64,000 nt of DNA from Paenibacillus taihuensis (GCF_003386535.1 NZ_QTTN01000032.1:1-64000), one strand, 5' to 3'. Positions 25,054 through 35,774 are shown, numbered from the stretch's first letter. Numbers and translations: made by a program. Notes: generated by a model from the letters alone, not told the origin.

Positions 25054-28000
25054 ATGATAAAACGAAGGTTATTAGCTTATTTGCTTGTGACAGCGATGCT
25101 GCTTTCATTGTTTTCTCCACCTAAGTCAGTCAGCGCGGCATGGGGAGATGCCGTACAGCTTTTGACCGTAAATGCAGGTGTTGATGGGAATACGGCGACA
25201 GCAACCAATGCGCCGGACGGACAGGCAGCGTGGAGTTTAAACACCGGAACCTCTAAGGGCGGTGGTCCTTGGGATAACCTATTCACGCCGAGCGTATCGC
25301 CTCTAAAGGATTTATCAGCTTATAGAGACGGATACTTCGTATTCGAGATGTACATTCCGAGTGCGAGCTTTAAAAATATGCAAGGGAACAATTGGCTCGT
25401 CATCGTAAGCGACAGTAACCCCGCTGGGGACAAGTTTAATACCGATTCCCGCCTTCAACTTAATTTAAGCGGGATCACAAATGCAGCGGTGGGCACATGG
25501 GCGACGGTCTATACGAAGTTATCGTCGACAAGTGCCGTAGCCGGGAATTTCAATGACGCCTGGCTAGACCAAGTAACCAGACTGGCCATGCATCTGCAAT
25601 GGAATACTAGCGTCCCTAGCACCCCCGTTTTCATTAAAAATCCGCGTTTCCAGAAAAGTACGTTAGGCGTTCCGCTTTCACCGACATCGGTTCCCGCACT
25701 TGACGCAGCAACACGAACAGTAACTGCGAACGCACCGGCTAGCGGGCAAGCCGTGGAATTTGCAATAAGCGAAGACGGTAACGCTCCCGCATCCGGTTGG
25801 GTGGATGGAATTATCAACGGTAGCGTTTATACGTATCAATTTGCCACATTACCTTCAGCAAGCACCTACTACGTATTCGCGCGCACGAAAGCAGACAGCA
25901 GTTACAACTTCATCGGCGCATCGACAAGAACTACCGTAACGTCCATTGACGATCAAGCATTGGTAGATGCAGCGGCGGCGTCGCTGACATGGGATTCGAT
26001 TAAAGGCAGTAATACGCTGGATAGCGATGTGAAATCCCCACTCAGTCTCTCGGCTGCAATAGGAACAACGAACGTAGCATGGTCTTCGGACAATGCGGCA
26101 ATAAGCAACACCGGAAGCGTAGATCGTTTATTTAATAGAGGAGTAGACAAAACCGTAGTGCTCACGGCGACAATAACCAAAGGTGCCGCAAGCGCTTCGA
26201 AAGCGATTACGGTGACGGTGAAAGCTGTGCCGGCTGCGGTCAACGCTCGGGCTGCGACTTATTTCCCGAATACAAATGAGGGAGCGACTGCGGTTGCGCC
26301 GGATGGAAATATCGCGTTTAAGTTGGGCGCTGGAAGAATCGGCGCAGGCGCTGAACGGATCTGGGATGCCCGCTTTATTAATAGCAGCGGCAATCAGGAT
26401 TTGTTAGGTTACGCGAATCAGTATTTTGTGTTCGATATGTATGTGACTCATGCGGACCTTTTGAATTTTAACGGGAATAACTGGATTGCCATAGCGGCTG
26501 GCGGCAACAATCTGGATACCAATTCTCGTCTTAACCTTAACGTAGGCGAAATGAGAAACGGGCCTGTTAACGGATGGTTTACGGTATATGCGCAATTATC
26601 GGCGGCAAATTCTTCGAATGGGTTCAATCCCGTCAATCTGGACACGGTTGACGCGGGAAGATTGCAAATGCAATGGCCGACTGTGCCCCAAGGCGACATC
26701 TATATCAAGAACCCGCGCTTCCAGAGCACCATGGATTCGCCGAAACCGATTCCCGCATACGTGGAGACAGCTAACAACGTTACGTTATCGTCGTCAGCGC
26801 CGGCTAACGGTCAGGCTGTGCAGTTCGCTATCAACACATCTGGCAGCACTCCGGCTGAAGGCGATTGGATGACAGGTACGCTCAATGCAGGCGTATATTC
26901 TGCGACATTTGTTAAACCAACAGGCGACACCTACTATACGTTCGCACGCACGGCTCAAAGTACGCAGTATCCATTCGCAGGAACGCATACTAGAGTTAAA
27001 GTGGAGCATATTGACGACAACCAAGCCGTAACGGACGCAGCTGCTCATCTAACATGGGACACGATCAAGAATGCGAATGCGAATCAATCCGGCGTAAGAA
27101 CGGCGTTAACACTTCCGACATCGGGGACTAATAATACGGTTATCGCATGGTCGGCTGATCCGGCAGGTATCATAGATACCGCAACGGGTAACGTCACACG
27201 CGACCCTGACGCAGACAAAGCCGTAACCCTTACGGCGACAGTAAGCAAAGGCAGCGCAACGCCTGTTCAGGTACCTTTTGCTTTGACAGTAGCCAGCACG
27301 GCTAACGAGCTTGCCGGAGTGTTCATTGACTTCAACGATTCCGGCTCATTTGTTCAATCGGGCAACAAGCTTCAAGGCAATGGCATAGGCATTAGCCTCG
27401 ACGGAGACAGCGTAGCCGTGGAAAAAGTAACTCAAAACGCTGTAAGCGCCGTGAAAGTTGGCGACTTTATGTACGTTATTGTAGACGACGATCGGCTTAA
27501 GCCGGTAAACAAGGTCGAACTAGCGGTCACATACTGGAGACCTAGCGCAGCCGGCGGTATTTCTGTGCACTATAACACCATCTATCCTGGCAGTTTCTCC
27601 GGATTTGATGCTTATAGAGCGGCTAGCATTCCGGCGACTGGAAGCGGAAGCGCTTGGGTAACCTCAAAGGTTGTGCTTAACGGAGCTAATTTTGCGATAG
27701 GCGCGCAAAATCAAGGCGCGCACCTCCGTTTCGCTACGGCGGGAGCAATTATCCAGAGCATCCGAATAACCGAAATTCCGCCAACGGACGCAGAAGCGGT
27801 ACAACTGGCTTCGGACGCGCTCAATTGGGATGCGATCAAGGGTGCAAATACGAGACAAGATCTGGTTGAAACGGATTTGACACTTGCAACGGCGGGTTCG
27901 GCGAGAACAAACATTGTATGGACATCTACCAATAACACAGTAATTAGCAGCAATAACGGCGCAGTAGCACGTCAAGAAAACAATGAAACGGTAACACTCA

Positions 28001-31000
28001 CCGCGACAATAAGCAAAGGGACTGCAGCACCGGTCGTTAAAACCTTTACGATCGTCGTTCGCGGAACGGGCACTGGGACCGATGCGGATGCAGTAAGTCA
28101 TATGGTCAACAAACTGACATGGGATTCTATCAAAGGCGTGAATGCTTCTCAGGCAAATGTGACGACGAATCTCGTTCTTCCGTCGATGGGCGAGAATATG
28201 ACGGATATTACGTGGACGACGTCCAACGCTACTCTCATAAGCGCTGCAGGCATAGTCCCGACGAACCGTCCGGACAGCGGTGGTACCGTAACGCTCACGG
28301 CGACGGTTAGAAGAGGCCTGGCAGCGGCTCCCGTAACCGAGACGAAGTCGTTCGAGTTGACGGTTCCGGACAGATACGATTATGCCAACTACATGAGAAC
28401 GGCAATCGCACAGGAACACGACGCGAAAGATTGGGCGATATCGGACTATAACGTTCTGGCTTTCGGCGCGAAAACAGAAGCGATGGCAGCAACGGAACAT
28501 TTAGCGAATGTCGATAACAGAGAGGCTTTCCAAGCGGCGATCGACGCGGCTTATAATGACGGCGGCGGCGTAGTCTATATTCCGGCGGGAACTTATGCGT
28601 TCCGTACGGAAACGACCGGCACGGTTAGCGTTCAAAGCGCGAACGGCAATACAACCTATGAATATAAGCAAGTTTTGAAATTGCGAGCGGGCGTACAGCT
28701 CCGCGGCGAGTGGGATAACCCGGATGCTGATCGTTACGATGGTAAAATCGATGGAACCATACTCGCTGTATACGCCGGCAAGGGTACCGCCAATTATGAC
28801 ACGTACGTGGATTCCGACGAGCGTGAAAATCAAACAGGCGGGAAAAAGGTAGCCAACGTGTCCGATCGATTTATCGACATGGAGCAAGGAACAGGCGTAA
28901 CGAACCTTTCCGTCTGGTACCCCGAACAGGATCTTAATGCTGAAACCGTAGTAGAAGTGAGAGGCGAGGACGGTCAGAAGACAGGGGAAACGGAGACGAT
29001 TCATGGCATTCCGTATCCGTGGACGTTCTATCAAAGAACCGGAAACAGCGTGACGCTGGATAACGTGAATCTCGTCAACTCTTGGGGAGGATTCATTTCC
29101 CTTCCGAGCGAAATGCACTATGTTCTGAACAGCCATATAACAGCTCTCTACAAGGGCATCGTCATTCACACCTGTACAGACATCGGGCGTATCGAGAACG
29201 TCGACATCGATCCGAAATACTGGTCGAATTCAGGACTTGTAGGAGCACCGAATCTTTCGGATGCGAAAGCCTATACAAGAGCGAACGCTACCGGATTTAT
29301 GATGCACCGCTCGGACTGGGAATATATATCCGGTCTGCGCGTTTCAGGGTATAAGACAGGGATGTGGATCGGAAGAGAACCGGGCGGCAACGAATCTCCG
29401 AACGCGCAGTTCTACGGAGTAACGACAGAAGACTGTCAAACAGGCCTCTTTATAGACAGCGTTAACGGTTTCGGGCTGCTGATCTCGAATTCGGAATTCG
29501 GAGGCGACACCTCAGCTTACTTCAACGAGCGTTTCGACACTTCCGTCCAATTCAATGGGGTTGCATTCAAGGGTCCGATTGTAAGTGACGCCAGAGGCGG
29601 CGTGATCTCCTTCGAGGATAGTTCGTTCGACGAATATGGCGACGGTTATGCCCTGAACTTCCTTAATCAAGGCAACGCCTTGTTCAGTCAGAGCAACTTC
29701 AAACAGGCGTCCAAACATGCGCATCTCGGAGCAATCTTCGGATCGCTCAAATCGGTGAACTCCGGTTATAACCTTAACATCGAGAGCGCCAATCTTGCCG
29801 ATCACATCGACGGCCTTAAGATTGACGTTAAAGCTGACGGCAATAACACTAAGGTTCAAATCGTTAACGACGTCGATTATCTGTTTGAACTTATTCCGAA
29901 AGACATAAAAACAGATATTGACGTACACCCGAGACCAGCATCGAACGCAGTGCTTAGACTAGACCTTCCGCGCTCCTTAACAGCCAACGCGCCGACCGTG
30001 GACATATCCGCAAAACTGCAGGATGCTCTTGACTATATTAAAGTTCATCACGGAGGCGGCACGGTCTATCTACCAGGCGGAAGATATCGGCTGGATCATC
30101 CCGTAAACGTTCCCGAAGGCGTAGAAGTCAGAGGAACATGGGACGTACAGCACCATACGCAAGGCGGCGGCACGGCGATATTCACGACTTACACCGGTGG
30201 AGATCAGGGAGAGAACGGAGCTTCTCTTATTCGGCTTCAGACTAACGCAGGACTCAGAGGACTTAGCATTACACAAGCGAATATCACCAGCGTCAATCTT
30301 AACGATCCTGACCAAACGATTAAAACGCCTTTCTTGGTACAAGGACAAGGCGCAGGCGTATATGCTATCAACTTAACGATCCCGATCGGGGATAAAGGCA
30401 TAGACCTGTCTTCCTATCGAACCGACGGTCACTATGTCGATTATTTAGGAGGCACTCTCTTAAGAGCGGGCATCTGGGTCGGAGGAGGCTCGGAAGGCGG
30501 ATTCATCAGAAATATGCAGCTCAATCCGCATTACGCTTTGAGACTTCCAGCTGGTCAAGGCTATACGGCGCCTTCCGGCGATGTGTACGGATTCGTGCAA
30601 AGATACCTCAGCGCGCTCAAATTTTCCGACGTGGAAGATGAGACGATTTTCAACAACTTCGTTTACGGTTCGGTTTACGGTGTACACTTCCTGAAGAGAG
30701 ACTTGGGGAACGGCGAATATGCGTACCCTGGCAAATTGACGATGATCGGTCACGGCTCGGACGGATGCGCGTATTCCTTGTACGTGGAAGACGCGGACGA
30801 ACACACCAAAATCATCGCGATCAACTCGGAATTGGTTAATACGAACATTGCGACGGAGCCGGAGAGAGCGTATGTAAGGATGGGCGATACACCTAATACC
30901 GATAAAATTCACCCGAACGCTGAACTTGTTCTATACAACAGCGCATTATGGGGAAGCCCTAGCCTTGCAGGCGCGGTGGTCAATAACGGTATCGTTCGCT

Positions 31001-32562
31001 TCCAGCAAGCAAACTTTACTCAGCTGCCCGGCAACAATCCGGGTATTGACGTCCACGGCGGAAGAGCGAAAGTATATTCTTCTTACTTCCAGCCGTCAAA
31101 GGATGGTCAGAATAATAATGTGTATGCCATGCTGCGAGACGGAGGCACGTCGATAGAGCTTAGTAACAATTACTACGCATCCGGTTTGAGAAACAGCACG
31201 CCAGCAGGCAACCCGTATGGCATTTACGGCTCGGATTTATTGGCGGAACCGTTCGTGTTTAACTTCATCCAAAACGGAGATCAGCAACAATTCAACTTCA
31301 AGTACAATGTCAGCGGGAAAGTTTCCGCGCCTGGAACGTTGAGGATCGTTTCCCCGGCTGCTTATGCCGAAGAATTCGTTCCGGTCCCATTTGGCGCGCT
31401 TGCGGCAGGCGAATCCGTAACCGTAGACTTACCGCCATATGTTGCAGGTCTGATCACGTTCAAGCTGGCGCTAGAAGACGGGCACGAATACACCTATACG
31501 GTAAAATTAGATGCGGCTTACGCTGAGAAGGCAAGCGCCGCCGGCGCGGGAAATCCGGCCATGAGCGCCTCGACTCCTGCATTCATTATGGACACCAAAG
31601 ATTATGTAACAGCGGGAACGTGGGATAGTCCGCAAGATCTCAGTGCAGCATCGCGTTTCGCATGGGACGACGACAATTTATACGCGTACATTGTCGTTAA
31701 GGACGACGTGCACTTTAACAGCCAGACGGGCGGGAATATATGGAGAGAGGATAATTTGCAGTTAGGCGTTGATTTGCGTAAGCCGGTAACCGACAGCACG
31801 ACGCGGAATGAATTGGGATTCGCGCTCAATAACGATAACGAAGTGATCAAATGGGCTTGGACTCGTCCTTCAGGCGGCAATGCGCCGACTGCTCCGATTA
31901 CGGATATCGTGGCAAAGGTTACGCGAGATGAAGAGACGAAAACGACGATTTACGATTTGAAGATTCCGTTTAATACGCTTTATCGTAATCCTGCATCTGA
32001 GCTCGCGAACGGAAGAATCGGAGTAGCGATCATGCTCAATGAATCCGACGGCCCGGATGAATCCGACGGCTCCAGAGGCACATTCGAAGTTGCAAGCGGA
32101 CAATTGAAGAATTCAGAGATATTTACGGATTTATTTCTGCTAAGCGATGGCGGATACAATGAAAAGCTTGAAGCATCGGCAAGGGCCGCGGTTTCAAAGG
32201 CTCTCGCGTCTGGATCAGCTGCCGATATCGCTATGGCTCACAACTTTGTCACTATTTTGGCAGAAGGCAGCGTTAAGGCAGAGTTACTGGCGTTACTTGC
32301 GCCTCCCGCCACTGTTATCGGCGCGACGCCGACGGCTTTCGTAGAAAAACTCAAAGGTAATCGAAATAACTTGACTATCACGGTTAAGGAAAAGTATTCC
32401 GACGGTTCATTTAAGGAAATCAAAAAAACGTTCTCTATCGAGAATAACGCAAAAGGCACGTATGAAGTAGGCGAATATAAGATCTATGTTGACACAAAAG
32501 GAAACACGCAAATCCGTGAAATCTATATTGTGTCACCGAAGCCGAGTCCGAGCCAGAGTTAA
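25054..32562 (+). CDS. Giant secreted multidomain beta-helix protein (2,502 aa), pectate-lyase-like
   Basis: Signal peptide 1-28 (SVSA cut). Two related CBM-like jelly-roll modules (about residues 30-215 and 400-560; each has YFVF-MY and NWxxI, ending IKNPRFQ). Four atrophied Ig (aBig_2) repeats begin near 300, 654, 912 and 1010, each opening with a D-x-x-A-V and 'TWDSIKG'. Two right-handed beta-helices of Pectate_lyase_3 type start near 1130 (NREAFQAAIDAAYNDGGGVV) and 1650 (KLQDALDYIKVHHGGGTVYL). A CBM9-like domain spans ~2173-2362 (FAWDDDNLYAYIVVKDD). The C-terminal part (about 2360-2502) is helical, then beta. No SLH or LPxTG anchor is seen at the end, so it is probably released. The ATG has GGAGG twelve bases upstream. 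Likely a polysaccharide-binding lyase or hydrolase. Catalytic residues cannot be assigned by eye. Confidence 0.8.
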   Translation: MIKRRLLAYLLVTAMLLSLFSPPKSVSAAWGDAVQLLTVNAGVDGNTATATNAPDGQAAWSLNTGTSKGGGPWDNLFTPSVSPLKDLSAYRDGYFVFEMYIPSASFKNMQGNNWLVIVSDSNPAGDKFNTDSRLQLNLSGITNAAVGTWATVYTKLSSTSAVAGNFNDAWLDQVTRLAMHLQWNTSVPSTPVFIKNPRFQKSTLGVPLSPTSVPALDAATRTVTANAPASGQAVEFAISEDGNAPASGWVDGIINGSVYTYQFATLPSASTYYVFARTKADSSYNFIGASTRTTVTSIDDQALVDAAAASLTWDSIKGSNTLDSDVKSPLSLSAAIGTTNVAWSSDNAAISNTGSVDRLFNRGVDKTVVLTATITKGAASASKAITVTVKAVPAAVNARAATYFPNTNEGATAVAPDGNIAFKLGAGRIGAGAERIWDARFINSSGNQDLLGYANQYFVFDMYVTHADLLNFNGNNWIAIAAGGNNLDTNSRLNLNVGEMRNGPVNGWFTVYAQLSAANSSNGFNPVNLDTVDAGRLQMQWPTVPQGDIYIKNPRFQSTMDSPKPIPAYVETANNVTLSSSAPANGQAVQFAINTSGSTPAEGDWMTGTLNAGVYSATFVKPTGDTYYTFARTAQSTQYPFAGTHTRVKVEHIDDNQAVTDAAAHLTWDTIKNANANQSGVRTALTLPTSGTNNTVIAWSADPAGIIDTATGNVTRDPDADKAVTLTATVSKGSATPVQVPFALTVASTANELAGVFIDFNDSGSFVQSGNKLQGNGIGISLDGDSVAVEKVTQNAVSAVKVGDFMYVIVDDDRLKPVNKVELAVTYWRPSAAGGISVHYNTIYPGSFSGFDAYRAASIPATGSGSAWVTSKVVLNGANFAIGAQNQGAHLRFATAGAIIQSIRITEIPPTDAEAVQLASDALNWDAIKGANTRQDLVETDLTLATAGSARTNIVWTSTNNTVISSNNGAVARQENNETVTLTATISKGTAAPVVKTFTIVVRGTGTGTDADAVSHMVNKLTWDSIKGVNASQANVTTNLVLPSMGENMTDITWTTSNATLISAAGIVPTNRPDSGGTVTLTATVRRGLAAAPVTETKSFELTVPDRYDYANYMRTAIAQEHDAKDWAISDYNVLAFGAKTEAMAATEHLANVDNREAFQAAIDAAYNDGGGVVYIPAGTYAFRTETTGTVSVQSANGNTTYEYKQVLKLRAGVQLRGEWDNPDADRYDGKIDGTILAVYAGKGTANYDTYVDSDERENQTGGKKVANVSDRFIDMEQGTGVTNLSVWYPEQDLNAETVVEVRGEDGQKTGETETIHGIPYPWTFYQRTGNSVTLDNVNLVNSWGGFISLPSEMHYVLNSHITALYKGIVIHTCTDIGRIENVDIDPKYWSNSGLVGAPNLSDAKAYTRANATGFMMHRSDWEYISGLRVSGYKTGMWIGREPGGNESPNAQFYGVTTEDCQTGLFIDSVNGFGLLISNSEFGGDTSAYFNERFDTSVQFNGVAFKGPIVSDARGGVISFEDSSFDEYGDGYALNFLNQGNALFSQSNFKQASKHAHLGAIFGSLKSVNSGYNLNIESANLADHIDGLKIDVKADGNNTKVQIVNDVDYLFELIPKDIKTDIDVHPRPASNAVLRLDLPRSLTANAPTVDISAKLQDALDYIKVHHGGGTVYLPGGRYRLDHPVNVPEGVEVRGTWDVQHHTQGGGTAIFTTYTGGDQGENGASLIRLQTNAGLRGLSITQANITSVNLNDPDQTIKTPFLVQGQGAGVYAINLTIPIGDKGIDLSSYRTDGHYVDYLGGTLLRAGIWVGGGSEGGFIRNMQLNPHYALRLPAGQGYTAPSGDVYGFVQRYLSALKFSDVEDETIFNNFVYGSVYGVHFLKRDLGNGEYAYPGKLTMIGHGSDGCAYSLYVEDADEHTKIIAINSELVNTNIATEPERAYVRMGDTPNTDKIHPNAELVLYNSALWGSPSLAGAVVNNGIVRFQQANFTQLPGNNPGIDVHGGRAKVYSSYFQPSKDGQNNNVYAMLRDGGTSIELSNNYYASGLRNSTPAGNPYGIYGSDLLAEPFVFNFIQNGDQQQFNFKYNVSGKVSAPGTLRIVSPAAYAEEFVPVPFGALAAGESVTVDLPPYVAGLITFKLALEDGHEYTYTVKLDAAYAEKASAAGAGNPAMSASTPAFIMDTKDYVTAGTWDSPQDLSAASRFAWDDDNLYAYIVVKDDVHFNSQTGGNIWREDNLQLGVDLRKPVTDSTTRNELGFALNNDNEVIKWAWTRPSGGNAPTAPITDIVAKVTRDEETKTTIYDLKIPFNTLYRNPASELANGRIGVAIMLNESDGPDESDGSRGTFEVASGQLKNSEIFTDLFLLSDGGYNEKLEASARAAVSKALASGSAADIAMAHNFVTILAEGSVKAELLALLAPPATVIGATPTAFVEKLKGNRNNLTITVKEKYSDGSFKEIKKTFSIENNAKGTYEVGEYKIYVDTKGNTQIREIYIVSPKPSPSQS

Positions 32563-32593
32563 AGAAATAGTAATTGTAGGTAGAGGTAGACTC

Positions 32594-32623
32594 AGCAGAT
32601 CGCAACGGCGGTCTGCTTTTTTT
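32594..32623 (+). terminator. Terminator of the giant gene
   Basis: AGCAGA (32594-32599) pairs with TCTGCT (32612-32617), followed by a T-run of seven. Confidence 0.7.
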
Positions 32624-32737
32624 ATTGAAGTAACGGGGGGGAGTGGGAATTGTTTTTTAAGGAAGTGAAACTTTATGACCTTTGGAACGTCTAATGGTGG
32701 ATACCAATTTTTGGGATAATGAGGAGGGGTTCGTTTG

Positions 32738-33022
32738 ATGTTGCCGAAAAATTATTTTGCACTAATTATCATGATTTGGATTACAGTGCTAACGATATGG
32801 GCTGTAAATAAAGTTGTGGTTCCTCTTAACAATAACGATGTGATGGTTCAAGGTATACCCATTCAACCTATGCCCCAGGAAATTTCAACTGTTCAAATTG
32901 ATAAAGACACGGTATGGATTATTGATGCAAACAGCAATTACATTAAGGTTATTACGCATGATAAGGATGGTTACCATATAACGGGTTCGGAGATGACTTA
33001 TCAATCAATAGTATCGCGATGA
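32738..33022 (+). CDS. Small membrane-anchored protein, unknown
   Basis: 94 residues. A hydrophobic N-terminal helix (residues 6-25) anchors a polar tail with 'TVWIIDANSNYIKVITHDKDGY'. No family recognised. GAGGAGGGG precedes the ATG at 32738. AT-rich codon use compared with the thiamine and giant genes. Followed 22 bp later by a lipoprotein gene, probably in one operon. Confidence 0.6.
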   Translation: MLPKNYFALIIMIWITVLTIWAVNKVVVPLNNNDVMVQGIPIQPMPQEISTVQIDKDTVWIIDANSNYIKVITHDKDGYHITGSEMTYQSIVSR

Positions 33023-33044
33023 CTAAAAAAAGGAAGGGGGTTAG

Positions 33045-33497
33045 ATGTTGAATAAGAAATTATTTGTTCTCATATTTTTAGTCATTTTTGTATCTGCTTG
33101 TGGAATTAAAATTGGGACACCTCAGAGGCAGAAAGAGAAGCTGACTTTAAACGATGTATTAGCAGCTCTCAATAAAGCAGAGGTTCAATATGTCGAAAGG
33201 GCTGAATCCCAAAATCTGTATGATTGGAGCAGGCAAGGTGCTGAGCGACACCTTTATCAACTTGAACCTGGATACATGACGATATACGTTTTCTCGAACG
33301 TTGAACATAGGAAGGCAGTACAAGGCGACCCATGTCCAACATGTTCGGCGATCCCTCCCGAAGGATCGTATGGAATGGGCAATATACTTGTTTTTTATCG
33401 GGATGGCTCGATCTCAATGGCACAGAAACTATTAAGTGCGTTTAAACCGCTAGGTGTTGAGGAAGGTTGGGACGAGTTAACTCACCCGTTCAAGTAG
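33045..33497 (+). CDS. Lipoprotein, unknown
   Basis: 150 residues. N-terminal MLNKKLFVLIFLVIFVSAC is a lipoprotein signal peptide with lipobox VSAC (Cys 19). The mature part has a DPCPTC pair of cysteines (about residues 98-103). No family recognised. Shares the AT-rich composition of its neighbours. A GGAAGGGGG site precedes the ATG. Confidence 0.6.
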   Translation: MLNKKLFVLIFLVIFVSACGIKIGTPQRQKEKLTLNDVLAALNKAEVQYVERAESQNLYDWSRQGAERHLYQLEPGYMTIYVFSNVEHRKAVQGDPCPTCSAIPPEGSYGMGNILVFYRDGSISMAQKLLSAFKPLGVEEGWDELTHPFK

Positions 33498-33549
33498 TTC
33501 TCCACTGCACCAACGGGCGGGCAATTTGGATGAGAGAGGTGGCTAGAAG

Positions 33550-34221
33550 ATGGAAATAGATACTAGGGAATTAAGGTTACTCGTAAGAAAATACAATGCT
33601 GAACCTGACTTGCAAATTAATATTGTTCCCGAAAGAACAGCGTTTCTATTAGTTGATTGTGATGAAGCATCAGCTGTGAAACATGTTGTAGAGCGCGAGA
33701 TATGCTCGGCATTAAGCACAGCAAGGGAGTCAGGCATGAGAATTGTGTATTTATACAATGCTATTAATGGAGTAGGAGGGCCAAATGATGTAACAACCAA
33801 AATTCATGGACTAGACTATCTTGAAAATAGTTGGAAACCCTTGGTCCCTCAGTTTAATCCACTTATACGACCACTCGATAATGAGGCAGTTATTCCAAAA
33901 TCGCATAAAGACGGATTCAACGGAACTATGCTCGATTATTATCTAAAAACATGGAACATTGATACGTTAATTACTGTTGGTTTCCATTTAAAATCATGTC
34001 TATTCCATACGTGTGTAGGAGCCCGTCATAATAATTATCGAGTAGTAATGTTGAGAGATTGTACAAATGCAAGTGAATTTCCAGATACCATTGATGATAA
34101 AAATCCCGAAGGTGGTTGGTTAAGGTTTGTATTTTTAAGAATTTATGAAACCGATATTGGTTATACCTCGACCTCGTACGATTTGAAGAGGGCGGCTTTC
34201 TCAACTAATGGAGAAAGATAA
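33550..34221 (+). CDS. Isochorismatase-like cysteine hydrolase
   Basis: 223 residues. The three-layer fold of this family is traced by 'TAFLLVDCDEAS' (Asp), 'VIPKSHKDGFNGTMLDYYLK' (Lys) and 'LITVGFHLKSCLFHTCVGAR' (Cys at the usual active-site position), giving the Asp-Lys-Cys triad. The residue just before the nucleophile differs from the common TDICV/TNVCV. Substrates range over N-carbamoyl compounds, nicotinamide and isochorismate; none can be chosen. AT-rich like its neighbours. A GAGAGGTGG site precedes the ATG. Confidence 0.75.
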   Translation: MEIDTRELRLLVRKYNAEPDLQINIVPERTAFLLVDCDEASAVKHVVEREICSALSTARESGMRIVYLYNAINGVGGPNDVTTKIHGLDYLENSWKPLVPQFNPLIRPLDNEAVIPKSHKDGFNGTMLDYYLKTWNIDTLITVGFHLKSCLFHTCVGARHNNYRVVMLRDCTNASEFPDTIDDKNPEGGWLRFVFLRIYETDIGYTSTSYDLKRAAFSTNGER

Positions 34222-34302
34222 CACAACAAAGATGGACAGGGGAATGGGCGACGTACGCCAGCTCGCTCGAGCTAACGGGTAACGATAGTGCTTATCAACA
34301 AG

Positions 34303-34340
34303 AAGGCAACCGGCCAGGATAGGTCGGTTGCCTTTATTCT
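34303..34340 (+). terminator. Terminator after the isochorismatase-like gene
   Basis: AAGGCAACCG pairs with CGGTTGCCTT, followed by TATT. Confidence 0.8.
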
Positions 34341-34412
34341 GATTCGGAGCAGGATAACTTCGCTCAATGACCGAATTCATCTAGAAAATTGTTGTTTGTG
34401 AGGTGTACATTT

Positions 34413-35384
34413 TTGAATGCACGAAACGATGAACTAATACAGAATGAGATAATCAAGGATATTGAGGATAAGTTCTCTTGGAGGATTCGTAACGTTAGGC
34501 CAAACTATCTTGGTTATGGAAACCTAAAATGGATATTTGAAACTGAAAACGATGAACTCTTTGTAAAACAATATAACAAAATAAGATATAGGCGTGGATT
34601 AGATGGGGTAAGAGAAGCACTAAAGTACCAAAATTTAATGCATCTCGATGGGATCGCTTGTCAGCCCGTGCACAGTTATAAAGGGGAATATATCCATTCA
34701 ACGTCCTATGGAGAAGAATATATGATATCCGGTGTTAGCACAGGGAGACTTGCTGAGGCAGGGAAATTAAACAGCAATCAGATGTATAGTCTTGGTGAAG
34801 CTGCTGGTCGAATGCATTTATGGATGAAGAAACATATGCCACAATTAAATACTTTACAATGGGAATTACCTTCAAAGGAAAAAATGTTTGAAAAGTTGGC
34901 AATAAACTTAGCTAAATCAAAAAAAGTGGCGAATAAAAGGTACTTAGAAGCTATTGAGAAACAAATGATAATTCTTGAGCAGTTGGATATGGAAATATTC
35001 AATAGATGCAACAAGGGTTGGGCTCATTGGGATATGCATATAGATAATATGTTGTTCTACGAAAATAAGTTAGCAGATGTACTGGATTTCGATAGACTTC
35101 ACTTTGTTTATCAGGATTTTGATATCTCTCGTGCCATTCTCTCAGGAGCACTTTCCAATGATAAGTTAAATATCGATACAGCTAAAGCTTATATTGAAGG
35201 TTATAGAAATTTTTCTCGAATTAGTTTAGAGCAATTGGTTCGCTCAATTAAGTTGACATGGTACAAAGAATTTAAGTGGGTTGACGAGCAATTTCGACAG
35301 GATAAAGCGATGAGTCGGTTTATAGATGAGATGATTTGGATTGGAGATGAATGGAATAATCTCGAAGAGATATTTAACATGTGA
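34413..35384 (+). CDS. Aminoglycoside-phosphotransferase/choline-kinase family protein
   Basis: About 323 residues from a TTG at 34413, which has GTGAGGTG seven bases upstream. Kinase-like signatures are the Brenner motif 'GWAHWDMHIDNMLFY' (catalytic HxDxxxxN) and the Mg motif 'ADVLDFDRLHFVYQDFDISR'. The N-lobe Lys is probably in 'ELFVKQYNK'. Similar proteins include CotS/YtaA spore-coat kinases and aminoglycoside phosphotransferases; resistance cannot be claimed. AT-rich. Confidence 0.82.
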   Translation: MNARNDELIQNEIIKDIEDKFSWRIRNVRPNYLGYGNLKWIFETENDELFVKQYNKIRYRRGLDGVREALKYQNLMHLDGIACQPVHSYKGEYIHSTSYGEEYMISGVSTGRLAEAGKLNSNQMYSLGEAAGRMHLWMKKHMPQLNTLQWELPSKEKMFEKLAINLAKSKKVANKRYLEAIEKQMIILEQLDMEIFNRCNKGWAHWDMHIDNMLFYENKLADVLDFDRLHFVYQDFDISRAILSGALSNDKLNIDTAKAYIEGYRNFSRISLEQLVRSIKLTWYKEFKWVDEQFRQDKAMSRFIDEMIWIGDEWNNLEEIFNM

Positions 35385-35402
35385 AACGAGTACGATAGCA
35401 CA

Positions 35403-35774
35403 ATGAACGGAATTGACAGTATCATCATACCGTTCTTGGTGGTCTCCGCCGACTCTGATCCCGCAGAATACCCCGAGCTGGTGGAGGAATTAAGGAGTCA
35501 CCAGGAAAATATTGTCAGACAAATCGCCTCGCTGCAGCAAGTAGTCAATTTTATCGACATGAAGTTGGATGAGGGGGAATACCGGCGAGACTGCTCGGAT
35601 GAACACCAAGACGGCGTGTCAGAGAAAAGGCCCATCTCACCTGTTGAGATGAGTTATTTTTCCGTATCAGCCAAAGCGGGCAAGTCACCAGCTTCTGTTA
35701 GCATTACTAGTACCAGTGAAACTGACAGTACCGTAACATCTCTAGGATACGCGGCAGCCGAACATAACAGATAA
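35403..35774 (+). pseudogene. C-terminal scrap of a MerR-family regulator
   Basis: Residues ~20-60 (EYPELVEELRSHQENIVRQI, SLQQVVNFIDMKLDEGEY) match the coiled-coil end of MerR regulators. The DNA-binding half is absent, and the reading beyond about 35630 passes through a terminator hairpin and is not credible. No ribosome site. Confidence 0.65.
35633..35662 (+). terminator. Terminator of the former MerR gene
   Basis: CATCTCA (35633-35639) pairs with TGAGATG (35645-35651), then TTATTTTT. Confidence 0.65.

Noticed and set aside
27664-28500. 278-aa reverse frame inside the giant gene
   Set aside because: Cys/Arg-rich shadow of the forward Ig repeats; no family features.
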